Origin: AA29 sp041481445
GTDB lineage: Bacteria; Acidobacteriota; Vicinamibacteria; Fen-336
Assembly: GCA_041481445.1 (NCBI GenBank)
Contig: JBGPBV010000162.1
Coordinates: 1 to 14,873, forward strand
Length of the DNA stretch: 14,873 bases
Reading direction: 5' to 3'
Shown here: piece after piece, positions 10,101-14,873 of the stretch
How the letters are laid out: each line of letters starts with the position of its first letter
Position numbering within the stretch: position 1 is the stretch's first letter
Program-made: the position numbers and the translations under genes
Notes under the pieces: model-generated
The model's input: the letters and a program-made list of their open reading frames with translations, nothing else
Database searches by the model: none
What the model was told of the DNA's origin: nothing

Positions 10101-13100
10101 GGCCGCCCTGCCCGTGGTGCGCCGGTTCAGCTTCGAATACCCCGACATCGGGCCGGCCGGGTTCGAGTGGGACGGCCGGGACGGCGGCGGGCGCGTCGTC
10201 CCCGACGGACGCTACACCGTCTACCTCAACGAGCTGCCGTTCCCGGTCGAGGTCGACGCCACCCCGCCCGACCTCGACTGGTCGGAGTCGGAGCCGACCC
10301 TGGTGGGCGTGCAGCTGGGCAACCGGACCCAGGTGCGCGTGGAGGTCGGGCGCGCCTGGCACGTGGTGGACCCGAACCTCACCGGCTGGACCAGCCCCGA
10401 GGACGAGGGGACCGAGCAGATCTACGACCCCGAGCGCGACAGCAATGGCGACATCCTGTTCGACGCGCGCGGCGCGCCGCGCATCCACTACGTCGAGGGG
10501 CGCGTGGCCGACCGGCGCGACCAGATCGTCCTCGGCCTGGCCGACTTCATCTCCAGCACCCAGTTCGGGGTGAACGGATTCCCGTTGACGGGCAGCACCA
10601 TCGACAACGCTCCCTACGCGCGCCTGGCCTTCACGGCCGACGACCGCGCCGCGAACACGAGCGTGCTGCCGGTGCCGCCCCGGGCCGAGCGTCTGCTCCT
10701 GATGATGGCCGAACAGGAGAACGCGCAGGTGGTGCTGGCCGGGCCGCGCTCGCCGGGCACGATCCATCGGCTCGCCCCCGTCAAGTCGCAGTTCCACCTG
10801 CTCTCCACCACCGCCGAGCACGACGCGCCCGTCTTCTTCCGCTACCAGGATCGGGCCGGCGGGCCGCCGCGGGAGGCACCGGTGCCGCCGAAGTGGCTGG
10901 CCGACCCCGCCGTGCTGGGCCTCCAGCCCGGGCACGAGTACCAGGCCGAGTTCGTCCAGCGCCTGGCCGACGGGCGCGAGCTGCACACGGACACGTTCCT
11001 CTTCAAGCTGTGTGACGCCGCCGCCGCGCTCACCGTCAAGCAGATGCCGGAACCGGTCCCCCAGGCGGCGACGGACACCTGGCAGGCGGCCCTGGAGGCC
11101 GCCATCGGCGAGCCGATCGCGGAGGCCCGTCTCGAGATCATGGGCACCGGGGACAACGCGGGCTTCCACCAGACGGTCCGCCTGTCCGAGACCGAGCGCG
11201 GCTCCGGGAAGTTCCTCTACGAGGCGACCACCCCCGCCATCGAGGACTGCGACGCTCCGGAGATCGGTGAGGAGAGGGCGGGCCTGCATTTCCAGGCGGT
11301 GATCGTGGGTGAGAGCGGACGCTCCTACCGCGGGCCCTCCGATTGCCTCCGCCTGGCCGTGGACGTACCCAACTGCGGCACCGAGCTGTTCCTTTCCCAG
11401 GGGTTCGAGGGCTGCGAGGGCACGCCGGACGAGCTCCACCTCACGGTGGCCGCCCGCGGGCCCTCCTCCGCGCGCGTGGCCATCGAGCGCGGCGCGCCCG
11501 ACGCCCCCGTCCCGGTGGCGGAGCTCACGATGGGCGAGCACACGATCGTGCTCGACGCCACCGGCGTGCCCCAGGGCGGCCTGCCCGTGCGCGCGCGCCT
11601 GTTCGAGCCGGGCACGGGCACGACCGTGATGAGGCGCTCGCTGCAGATGGTCGTGGACCGCACGCCTCCGGAGGCGGACGTGATCGAGCCGCCGGAAGGG
11701 GGCGCCGTCTGCGTCACCCGCGACCCCGAGCTGGGCGCGGAGCTGGCCCGCCTGACCTTCGTGGCCGACGACGCCTACGATCCGATCTCCATCGGCCCCG
11801 GCCGATTCCACGCCGAGGAGGACGTGTCGTGGAGCCCGCTCGCGCTGGCCTGCGCGCCCGGGGACCGGTTCTGCCCCAACGAGGTGGCCGGGGGCGCCGT
11901 GCTCCAGCGCGCCTGGCGCGTGGACGGGCTGGCGTCGGGGCGCTACGAGATCGAGCAGACCTTCTGCGACCGCTCCGGCAACCGGGCGGCGGCCTCGCGG
12001 CGCTTCACGCTGAGCAAGGTGGCGCCGACCATCACGCTCGAGAGCGTCGCCCGCGCGATCTTCTCGCCCAACGGGGACGGGCGGGCCGACCAGACCGCGG
12101 CCAACATCCTGCTCTCGCAGACGATGGTCCTCTCGGCGGAGGTCCATGCCGGAACGCCCGGCGGGCCGCTGGTGGAGGTCCTCTTCCGCGACCGGACGCA
12201 CCTGGTCGGCTCGCACGCCATCCCCTGGACGGGACGGCCGGGCGGGGCGCCGGCGCCGGACGGCGTCTACGTGATCGTCGTGCGCGGGAGCGACGCCTGC
12301 GGCGGCACGGCCCAGGTCGGCGCGCGGGTGCAGGTCGACGACACCCCGCCCGCGGCCGAGATCGACACCCCCGCCCCCGGCTCGCGCATCTCCTCCGCCG
12401 TCGACCTCGTGGGCCGGACCTACGACAGCCACTTCACGTCCTACGAGCTCTCCTTCGGCGAGGGGGCGTCGCCTTCGAGCTGGACGCGCTTCAGCGGGGC
12501 CCCCTACCCCGTCGGCTCTCCCCCGGGCGGGGCCGGCCTGCTCGGCCCCTGGCTGCCTCCGCCCGTCCCCGGACCCGGCCCCCTCACGTTCACGCTGCGC
12601 CTGGTGGCGACGGACGAGGCGGAGAACGAGGGCGAGGCGCGGGTGACGGTGGACGTCGGGCCGCGCGCGCTGCTGGACTACATCGCGGTGAGGCCGACGC
12701 TGTTCTCGCCCAACGGCGACGAGCGGCGGGAGACGGTGACGATCGAGTACCGCCTCCTCGCCCCCGCGCGCGTCACCCTGCAGGTCCGCACGCCGGGCGA
12801 CGCCGTGCTGCGCAGCCTGGAGACGGGCCTGGACCACGGCGCGGAGACGGTGGCCATGGTCTGGGACGGGCTCACCGACGCCGGCACGCCGGCGCCGGAG
12901 GGAGACCTCCTGGCCTGGGTGCGCGCCGAGGATCCGGGCAGCGGGTCCTCCCAGCAGCAGGCCGCGCTGTTCACCCTCGATCGCACGCCGCCCGCGCTCG
13001 TCCTCCAGCTCCCGGCCGCGGACGCCTACGTGCCGCGCGACACGCTGGTGGTCGGGCGCGCCGACGACGCGCGGCTGGCCGAGTGGCGGGTGAGCGCGGC

Positions 13101-14873
13101 CACGCCGGCCGGCGCCCCCACCGAGCTGGGCCGGGGGACGGAGGCCGTGCCCACGCCGGCCCCGCTGGCCAGCCTCGACCTCCTCTCCGACGGCCCCTAC
13201 ACGCTCGTCCTGCAGGCGGAGGATGCGGCCGAGAACCGCTCGAACCAGACCGCGCACATCACCGTCGACTCCATTCCGCCCCACGCGGTGATCGAGCTGG
13301 CCGCGCAGGCCGTGCTGCGCAAGGGGCCGCCGCCGATCGCCATCCGGGGCTCCGCCTCCGACCTCAACTTCCAGGAGTACGTGCTGTCCTACGGCTCGGG
13401 ACCCGCCCCCGCCTACTTCGTCGAGATCCGGCGGTCGGCCACCGGTGGGGACGGCATCGTGCTCGGCGAGTGGGCGGTGGCCTCCCTCGTCGACGGTGAC
13501 TACACGCTGCGCCTGGTGGCCACGGACAAGGCGGGCCACACCGCCGAGGCCGAGGTGACGGTGAGCCTCGACGGCACGCCGCCGGAGGCGGCCCTGGCCG
13601 AGCCCGGAGAGGGCACGTTCGTGACGTCGCCGGTTTCCGTGGTGGGGACGGCCAGCGACGCGCACCTCGAGACCTGGCACCTGGAGATGGCGCCGGGCGA
13701 CGCGGCCGCCGCCTTCCAGTGGAGCCCGGTCCTCGAGGGCACGGACTCGGTCGGACCGCAGCTTGAGCTCGGCCTGTGGGCGCCCCTGCCTCCCGACGGC
13801 CACGTGACGCTGCGCCTCACCGCCCGCGACCGCGTGGGGTTCGAGGCCCAGGCCCTGCGCACGGTCATCGTGGACACGACGCCGCCGGCCGCCCCCACCG
13901 GCCTCGCGCACGAGCTCGTCCACAAGACGGAGACGACGGCGGACGTGCGGCTCACCTGGAACCCCAACTCCGAGCCCGACCTCGCCGGCTACTTCGTGTA
14001 TCGCGACGACCAGCAGGTCGCGGGTCCCATCACGCCGACCACCTTCACCGACGCCGGCCGGCCCGACGGCACGTACGTCTACGCCGTGTCCGCCGTCGAC
14101 CGCGCCGGCAACGAGAGCCCGCTGGCCACCCACCGCGTGCGCGTGGACCTCACGCCACCCGTGGTCGACCTCCTGCGGCCGGCGGCCCTGACGCGCGTCT
14201 CCGGGACCGTCGACGTGATCGGCACCGCCTTCAGCCTCGACGACTTCAAGGAGTACCGCCTGTCCGTCGGCGCCGGCGCGAACCCCACGAGCTTCATCCT
14301 ACTGCGGCGCTCGACGGTGCCCGTCGCCGGCGCCCTCCTCGGGCCCTGGACGGCGGTGGGGTCGGGACCGTTCGTGATCGCGCTGGAGGCCGAGGACACC
14401 TCCGGCAACTCCGCGCGCGCCACGGTGTCGGTCATCGTGGACAACGACGCCCCCGGCGCTCCCGTGCTGACCTCGGTCGTGAACACGCCGGCCCCCGACA
14501 ACACGCCGGTCCCCGACGCGCTGACCTCGACTTGGACGCCGAGCACGGCGACCGACCTCGCCGGCTACGTCGTGTACCGCAACGGGCGCGTGGCCAACGC
14601 GCCGGGCGTCGTGATCGGAGACCTGCGGCCGTTCCTCGTCCCGGGTCCCAGCTACGACGATCGCGCGCTGCCCGACGGCGATCACTGCTACCGGGTGGCG
14701 GCCATGGACGCCGCCTCCAACCTCTCCGCGCCTTCGAACGAGATCTGCCGCACGCTCGACAACCGGCCGCCGCACGCCCTCCTGGTGGAGCCTCCCGCCG
14801 GGACGCGCTTCGACTTCCCCCTGCACCTGCTCGCCTTCACGCCCGACACCGACATCGCCGAGGTCCGGTTCGA
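4111..14873 (+). CDS. Giant secreted multidomain protein: metalloprotease, alpha/alpha toroid, CARDB, FlgD-like, beta-propeller, Ig/FN3; 3' end missing
   Basis: One frame stays open for at least 3,587 codons and leaves the window without a stop. Start GTG 4111 has only a weak GGA at 4101-4103, but it gives a basic region (RRGERRASLSTR) before a hydrophobic core (residues 38-56) with likely cleavage near SLA-AEG; ATG 4243 would lack the basic part. Domains by residue: metalloprotease-like about 90-330, with HEVGH at 233-237 and YSPLDLYLMG at 297-306; alpha/alpha toroid about 425-690; six CARDB modules 691-1405; FlgD-like Ig 1406-1501; TolB/PD40-like propeller 1502-1861; FlgD-like modules near 1952-2050, 2645-2750 and 2857-2965; FN3-like modules about 3261-3345 and 3447-3553, mixed with Ig-like repeats. 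Export is expected; a role in protein breakdown, adhesion or cell-surface assembly is inference. The third zinc ligand and protease family are not assigned. No close named homologue is recognised. Confidence 0.88.
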   Translation, partial: MGSPLPSSARSGQAPVSLSLEATLVRRGERRASLSTRLALLGVAMMLAAPAGMSLAAEGTAGDAGDEVRASRRLREHAASLRPATAAAGAPAAPSAITRDVGQIAVIEHDGTPYDRDEPDGTPNYTVRAALAQRFYQTHGDNYDFIVVFTNFEFATGSAIAFHSLVRNEVQGIGKPVLDNGPFFGSPGRLRGFVDMAAIDRYRGQPLSARAGVPLSMEPNQPGWRDTLNVLAHEVGHQWLAQPRYRDATGASSAALLSRDGVHWSYLLDSDASVMYGSDWRLQPGGDWRADRVFETYSPLDLYLMGMTPPAHVPPFTLLRNPAVDATLPREGDVVSATPETVSLGQIVAAEGARQPPSTLSPKTFRAAFVLLTAPGVEPDPDDLAAVDRVRAAFVAHFFALTGGVGLVDTTLAELPPEETAAAPDLDLALAWLLSQQSGDGFFEDVQGSAVRDTGTVIETLREIGLAADPYGRALSWLSGTGTTNTDFLLRRALALAPVLSSADKQALVRAIKEGQNRDGGFGLGPGYQSDPLDTALALRAWAALGAGGGGTTGAAIDRALVHLRAARHLSGLWPMVPLGEPSTVVSAHVLLALQDHAANPIAQGLLGPTLDALLARRNPDGGFGESPSTPYATALVLQALLRGTSPEPVVEGAVSFLRRTQAPNGSWTNSGYTTSLVLRALKGGLTPNLTVPPGFLTVQPAAPHEGDVVHVEARVRNVGRRPAPATLVRLYDTDPADPSRLIGEQAIGGLDPGQEAPVAFDWPTLDRAGSHVLYVVVDPDGTVPEAREDDNAASRPVAVTGKLPDLVIGVGDLAVTPYPPEEGEIADVQVTVHNTGQQKSGATLVRVFRGDPRLGGAIIGEAALASLLAGHDTMVVIPWPTQGQAGSAELFALADPDHRVDESDETNNETSLPVRVSAKIPPGPDLEIARVSVDPPVLSTIPQTVVVHVLVRNVSCGRTSPGGSCRPPSRDEATDSSVELRDQDTDAVYGELDVSIPWRSAVLLSFPVTVAQSGNRSFLAIADPAGVLPEADEDNNVGLGVLVDPGDTFDVEIRAGEVTPSATTLTLGDVLTVTALVHNKGTAPILQLPVVLRHAAGTAPAELARAFVGIPPDGAIPPDGATTVSLEWTTAFTGDPVPLAVVADPFDLLHETSETNNRVDLQVTIHASDRPNLTASGADVAFDPDPPVEGQPANVSLVVRNPTPVAAGPFVVRFFRGDPDEDGVAIGEARVAGVDPLGQATATVTWDPVDVRGVQGLFVLVDADGEVDEYDETDNRAFRPFAAVGLPDLVVTAGNVLLDPAFPRAGQPVTVTAKVLNLGAQTAPATLARVIEGEGPGAVVVAEQTVGPLAPGAAQVLSLVWTPSAPAGERSLIVLADAGETVREQDEGNNRARRVVVVQDANLYLTHPFFSPDGDGVQDETSFAWRTEGVTSVQVAVSNSRGQLVRTLATGGPTEGSVTWDGRDEHGRLLWDGTYTFTLRSDRGTLLGRRQAVLDTNHSSIHDAAGTGLVAVRNMTCALPDLWNGPAWLPAEDEALFILNYPEPETDFTPGLLRVGLDGQFVYVGAPDPWYANAYFPYRSNGGSGPPVPTVVSPDGREALVFWNGTLFAVDLATGGRRELASGEWGHATWSPDGRMILVGTRVITRDGTDVGQLPDARSGWVWSPDGQFLAGDLRVVRPDGSSVREFDDSEIGPVSTIEWRGDGKIFVSDQFGGEEDVAPDAGHGRAPPSSATAAHRGPSPTPRQSPGQGGGAFVLDPETGEVRRLEWVDTLPDQPQAFDWSPDGSKVLYHVINYIWQTPSTRVSREDGQGTRQLGAFHAVPGPRKSVASWLNFDPDFVCAGGQDVFVLQNLLNLAADLQVSRLPANDGLQIRGTASDLNLDHHQLEWATEAAPDVWHPLGAASETAVISDAFTVWVPAVPGRYLVRLRVVDRAGNERARTKVITWDRTPAIVNVTQSERLISPNGDGRRDAVRFDYLVQEPARLEVRVVGPAGAAAALPVVRRFSFEYPDIGPAGFEWDGRDGGGRVVPDGRYTVYLNELPFPVEVDATPPDLDWSESEPTLVGVQLGNRTQVRVEVGRAWHVVDPNLTGWTSPEDEGTEQIYDPERDSNGDILFDARGAPRIHYVEGRVADRRDQIVLGLADFISSTQFGVNGFPLTGSTIDNAPYARLAFTADDRAANTSVLPVPPRAERLLLMMAEQENAQVVLAGPRSPGTIHRLAPVKSQFHLLSTTAEHDAPVFFRYQDRAGGPPREAPVPPKWLADPAVLGLQPGHEYQAEFVQRLADGRELHTDTFLFKLCDAAAALTVKQMPEPVPQAATDTWQAALEAAIGEPIAEARLEIMGTGDNAGFHQTVRLSETERGSGKFLYEATTPAIEDCDAPEIGEERAGLHFQAVIVGESGRSYRGPSDCLRLAVDVPNCGTELFLSQGFEGCEGTPDELHLTVAARGPSSARVAIERGAPDAPVPVAELTMGEHTIVLDATGVPQGGLPVRARLFEPGTGTTVMRRSLQMVVDRTPPEADVIEPPEGGAVCVTRDPELGAELARLTFVADDAYDPISIGPGRFHAEEDVSWSPLALACAPGDRFCPNEVAGGAVLQRAWRVDGLASGRYEIEQTFCDRSGNRAAASRRFTLSKVAPTITLESVARAIFSPNGDGRADQTAANILLSQTMVLSAEVHAGTPGGPLVEVLFRDRTHLVGSHAIPWTGRPGGAPAPDGVYVIVVRGSDACGGTAQVGARVQVDDTPPAAEIDTPAPGSRISSAVDLVGRTYDSHFTSYELSFGEGASPSSWTRFSGAPYPVGSPPGGAGLLGPWLPPPVPGPGPLTFTLRLVATDEAENEGEARVTVDVGPRALLDYIAVRPTLFSPNGDERRETVTIEYRLLAPARVTLQVRTPGDAVLRSLETGLDHGAETVAMVWDGLTDAGTPAPEGDLLAWVRAEDPGSGSSQQQAALFTLDRTPPALVLQLPAADAYVPRDTLVVGRADDARLAEWRVSAATPAGAPTELGRGTEAVPTPAPLASLDLLSDGPYTLVLQAEDAAENRSNQTAHITVDSIPPHAVIELAAQAVLRKGPPPIAIRGSASDLNFQEYVLSYGSGPAPAYFVEIRRSATGGDGIVLGEWAVASLVDGDYTLRLVATDKAGHTAEAEVTVSLDGTPPEAALAEPGEGTFVTSPVSVVGTASDAHLETWHLEMAPGDAAAAFQWSPVLEGTDSVGPQLELGLWAPLPPDGHVTLRLTARDRVGFEAQALRTVIVDTTPPAAPTGLAHELVHKTETTADVRLTWNPNSEPDLAGYFVYRDDQQVAGPITPTTFTDAGRPDGTYVYAVSAVDRAGNESPLATHRVRVDLTPPVVDLLRPAALTRVSGTVDVIGTAFSLDDFKEYRLSVGAGANPTSFILLRRSTVPVAGALLGPWTAVGSGPFVIALEAEDTSGNSARATVSVIVDNDAPGAPVLTSVVNTPAPDNTPVPDALTSTWTPSTATDLAGYVVYRNGRVANAPGVVIGDLRPFLVPGPSYDDRALPDGDHCYRVAAMDAASNLSAPSNEICRTLDNRPPHALLVEPPAGTRFDFPLHLLAFTPDTDIAEVRF
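4801..5034 (+). other. Zinc-metalloprotease core (HExGH) of the giant protein
   Basis: The codons read LAHEVGHQWLAQPRY, giving the zincin motif with ligands H233 and H237 and catalytic E234. Downstream are DGVHWSYLLDSDASVMYG (H263) and YSPLDLYLMGM (297-307). I have the impression that this HWS plus SPLDLYLMG pairing recurs in uncharacterised secreted bacterial HExGH proteins. The metzincin form HExxHxxGxxH/D is absent, and a gluzincin glutamate is not obvious. Catalytic activity is therefore likely but unproven. Confidence 0.7.
5383..6180 (+). other. Alpha/alpha-toroid (prenyltransferase/terpene-cyclase-like repeat) domain
   Basis: Residues about 425-690 contain repeated helical units of the form LxxLLxxQxxDGGFG followed by DTALALRAW. 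Examples are LDLALAWLLSQQSGDGFF, QNRDGGFGLGPG, RRNPDGGFGESPSTPYATALVLQAL and QAPNGSWTNSGYTTSLVLRAL. This is the signature of the alpha6-alpha6 toroid shared by squalene cyclases, prenyltransferase beta subunits and complement-like proteins. The cyclase DxDD motif and the thioester GCGEQ motif are absent and the domain has no cysteine, so a binding or structural role is more likely than catalysis. Confidence 0.75.
6976..7017 (+). other. Atypical 42-base in-frame insert in the third CARDB module
   Basis: Between VLVRNV and RDEATDSSVELRD this module has 23 residues where the first CARDB module has nine, an excess of 14 codons. The excess coincides with codons AGT TGT GGT CGA ACA TCA CCG GGC GGA TCG TGT AGG CCT CCG, of which most end in A or T, unlike the rest of the gene. 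They encode SCGRTSPGGSCRPP with cysteines 957 and 966, the first in the protein. Exact edges are uncertain by a few bases. Confidence 0.6.
7441..7476 (+). repeat. Exact 18-base tandem duplication
   Basis: The unit ATCCCGCCCGACGGCGCC occurs twice, at 7441-7458 and 7459-7476, with no mismatch, encoding IPPDGA twice (residues 1111-1122). The other CARDB modules have one such turn before the next strand. The identity of the copies suggests a recent slippage event that kept the frame. Confidence 0.95.
8326..8613 (+). other. FlgD-like Ig module 1
   Basis: Residues 1406-1501 read FFSPDGDGVQDE, then VAVSNSRGQLVRTLATGG, GSVTWDGRDEHGR and DGTYTFTLRSD. This is the FlgD Ig-like pattern: SPNGDGxxD entry loop, (V/R)RTL strand, WDGRDxxG turn and G.Y...L. 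strand. It follows the last CARDB module directly and precedes the beta-propeller. Confidence 0.75.
8614..9693 (+). other. TolB/PD40-like beta-propeller region
   Basis: Residues about 1502-1861 hold blades with the PD40 signature: VVSPDGREALVFWNG, TWSPDGRMILVGTR, VWSPDGQFLAGD, EWRGDGKIFVSD, FDWSPDGSKVLYHV. This is the blade pattern of TolB and WD40-like secreted propellers, usually a protein-binding surface. One blade, around 9262-9360, is replaced by a Pro/Ala/Gly-rich stretch. The region contains two isolated cysteines (residues 1518 and 1841). Confidence 0.7.
9262..9360 (+). other. Low-complexity stretch with loss of codon periodicity inside the propeller
   Basis: After SDQFGGEED the frame gives a Pro/Ala/Ser/Arg-rich run (VAPDAGHGRAPPSSATAAHR and following) before normal blade sequence returns at GGAFVLDPETGEVRRLEW. 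GC content is about equal at all three codon positions here, unlike the flanks. The other plus frames give pieces that look more propeller-like (DVWRRTLGTD, then ILGDGRPPWPEP). This may be a linker, or two or three compensating indels. Confidence 0.4.
9964..10260 (+). other. FlgD-like Ig module 2
   Basis: Residues about 1952-2050 contain LISPNGDGRRDAVRFDYLV, LEVRVVGPAG, GFEWDGRDGGGRVVPDGRY and TVYLNE, the same pattern as module 1. It follows an Ig-like unit (SDLNLDHHQLEWA to RVVDRAGNERARTKV) and is followed by a TPPDL linker of the kind that separates the modules in the rest of the protein. Confidence 0.75.
11011..12300 (+). other. Cysteine-bearing segment of the giant protein
   Basis: Residues 2301-2730 carry ten cysteines (LCD, DCD, DCL, NCG, GCE, VCV, ACA, FCP, FCD, ACG). 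This is the main cysteine cluster in a protein otherwise nearly free of cysteine. In an exported protein they are likely disulfide-paired. The segment has Ig-like stretches (VDRTPPEADVIEPPEGG, YEIEQTFCDRSGNRA) but otherwise matches no family I can name. Confidence 0.5.
12043..12360 (+). other. FlgD-like Ig module 3
   Basis: Residues about 2645-2750 contain AIFSPNGDGRADQTAANILL, then IPWTGRPGGAPAPDGVYVIV, ending VDDTPPAAEIDTP. The WDGRD turn is altered to WTGRPGG, but the order of motifs and the spacing match the other FlgD-like modules. Confidence 0.65.
12679..12990 (+). other. FlgD-like Ig module 4
   Basis: Residues about 2857-2965 contain TLFSPNGDERRETVTIEYRL, VTLQVRTPGDAVLRSLETG, MVWDGLTDAGTPAPEGDLLA and a closing DRTPPALVL. 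The G of SPNGDG is replaced by E here. It lies between two Ig-like modules of the C-terminal train. Confidence 0.7.
12991..14873 (+). repeat. Train of Ig-like and FN3-like modules (protein-level repeats)
   Basis: Modules of about 95-105 residues are separated by VDxTPP or similar linkers at about 12985, 13272, 13581, 13876, 14151, 14440 and 14762. Most share the pattern VxGxAxDxxxxxYxLxxG, a variable loop, GxW, then DGxYTLRLxAxDxxGxxA. Two are FN3-like, with LTWNPNSEPDLAGYFVYRD plus TYVYAVSAVDRAGNES, and TWTPSTATDLAGYVVYRN plus HCYRVAAMDAASNLS. The train is still running at the window edge (PPHALLVEPPAGTRFDFP). Such modules act as stalks or binding surfaces of exported proteins. Confidence 0.7.
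14482..14517 (+). repeat. 18-base tandem duplication with one mismatch
   Basis: Units 14482-14499 (AACACGCCGGCCCCCGAC) and 14500-14517 differ at one base (C to T) and encode NTPAPD then NTPVPD (residues 3458-3469), in the entry loop of the second FN3-like module. The unit length equals that of the duplication at 7441-7476, though the sequences are unrelated. Confidence 0.9.

Noticed and set aside
4779..13499. Several long plus-strand frames of 500-760 codons rich in Arg, Pro and Ala overlapping the giant gene
   Set aside because: They are in the wrong register relative to HEVGH, DGGFG, CARDB and SPNGDG motifs, which all fall in a single frame. Their composition is typical of frame-shifted GC-rich DNA.
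6991..14133. Minus-strand open frame of about 2,380 codons opposite the giant gene
   Set aside because: Same cause: a GC-rich third-position shadow. The peptide shows only mirrored module spacing of the sense protein and no motif of its own.
1..14873. tRNA, rRNA, CRISPR arrays, insertion sequences or attachment sites
   Set aside because: Nearly the whole window is protein-coding in consistent frames. I saw no spaced identical repeats, inverted terminal repeats with a transposase, or RNA-gene signatures.

Overview
This is a very high-GC window (about 70% by eye, almost every third codon position G or C) from a Gram-negative bacterium. The evidence for Gram-negative is an RND efflux adaptor and permease pair. 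The secreted multidomain protein that follows is built in a style familiar from Myxococcota/Deltaproteobacteria, Acidobacteriota and related uncultured phyla. I cannot place the organism more precisely. All genes lie on the plus strand. I see no tRNA, rRNA, CRISPR array or insertion sequence.

Left part (1-4044): an efflux operon. It holds the 3' part of a periplasmic adaptor (membrane fusion protein), then, two bases after its stop, an HAE1-type RND inner-membrane permease. The permease frame runs from ATG 853 to TGA 4042-4044 and has all the family hallmarks, but codon 60 is TAG (1030-1032) where homologues carry Glu or Gln. Unless the base is wrong or the codon is read through, the pump is a fresh pseudogene. 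No outer-membrane TolC-like gene is in the window.

Middle (4045-4110): a 66-base gap containing a good sigma70-like promoter (TTGATC, 17 bases, TATACT), so the next gene probably has its own transcription start.

Right part (4111-14873): one reading frame without a stop for at least 3,587 codons, running off the window. It encodes a giant exported protein. In order it has a signal peptide, an HExGH zinc-metalloprotease-like domain, an alpha/alpha-toroid domain with DGGFG motifs, six CARDB adhesion modules, a FlgD-like Ig module, a TolB/PD40-like beta-propeller, more FlgD-like modules, a cysteine-bearing segment, and a train of Ig-like and FN3-like modules. Inside it are several local oddities: a roughly 42-base in-frame insert with reversed codon bias and the first two cysteines of the protein, two separate 18-base tandem duplications, and a low-complexity stretch where the propeller pattern and codon periodicity are lost. 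The efflux pair and the giant gene show no obvious functional link.
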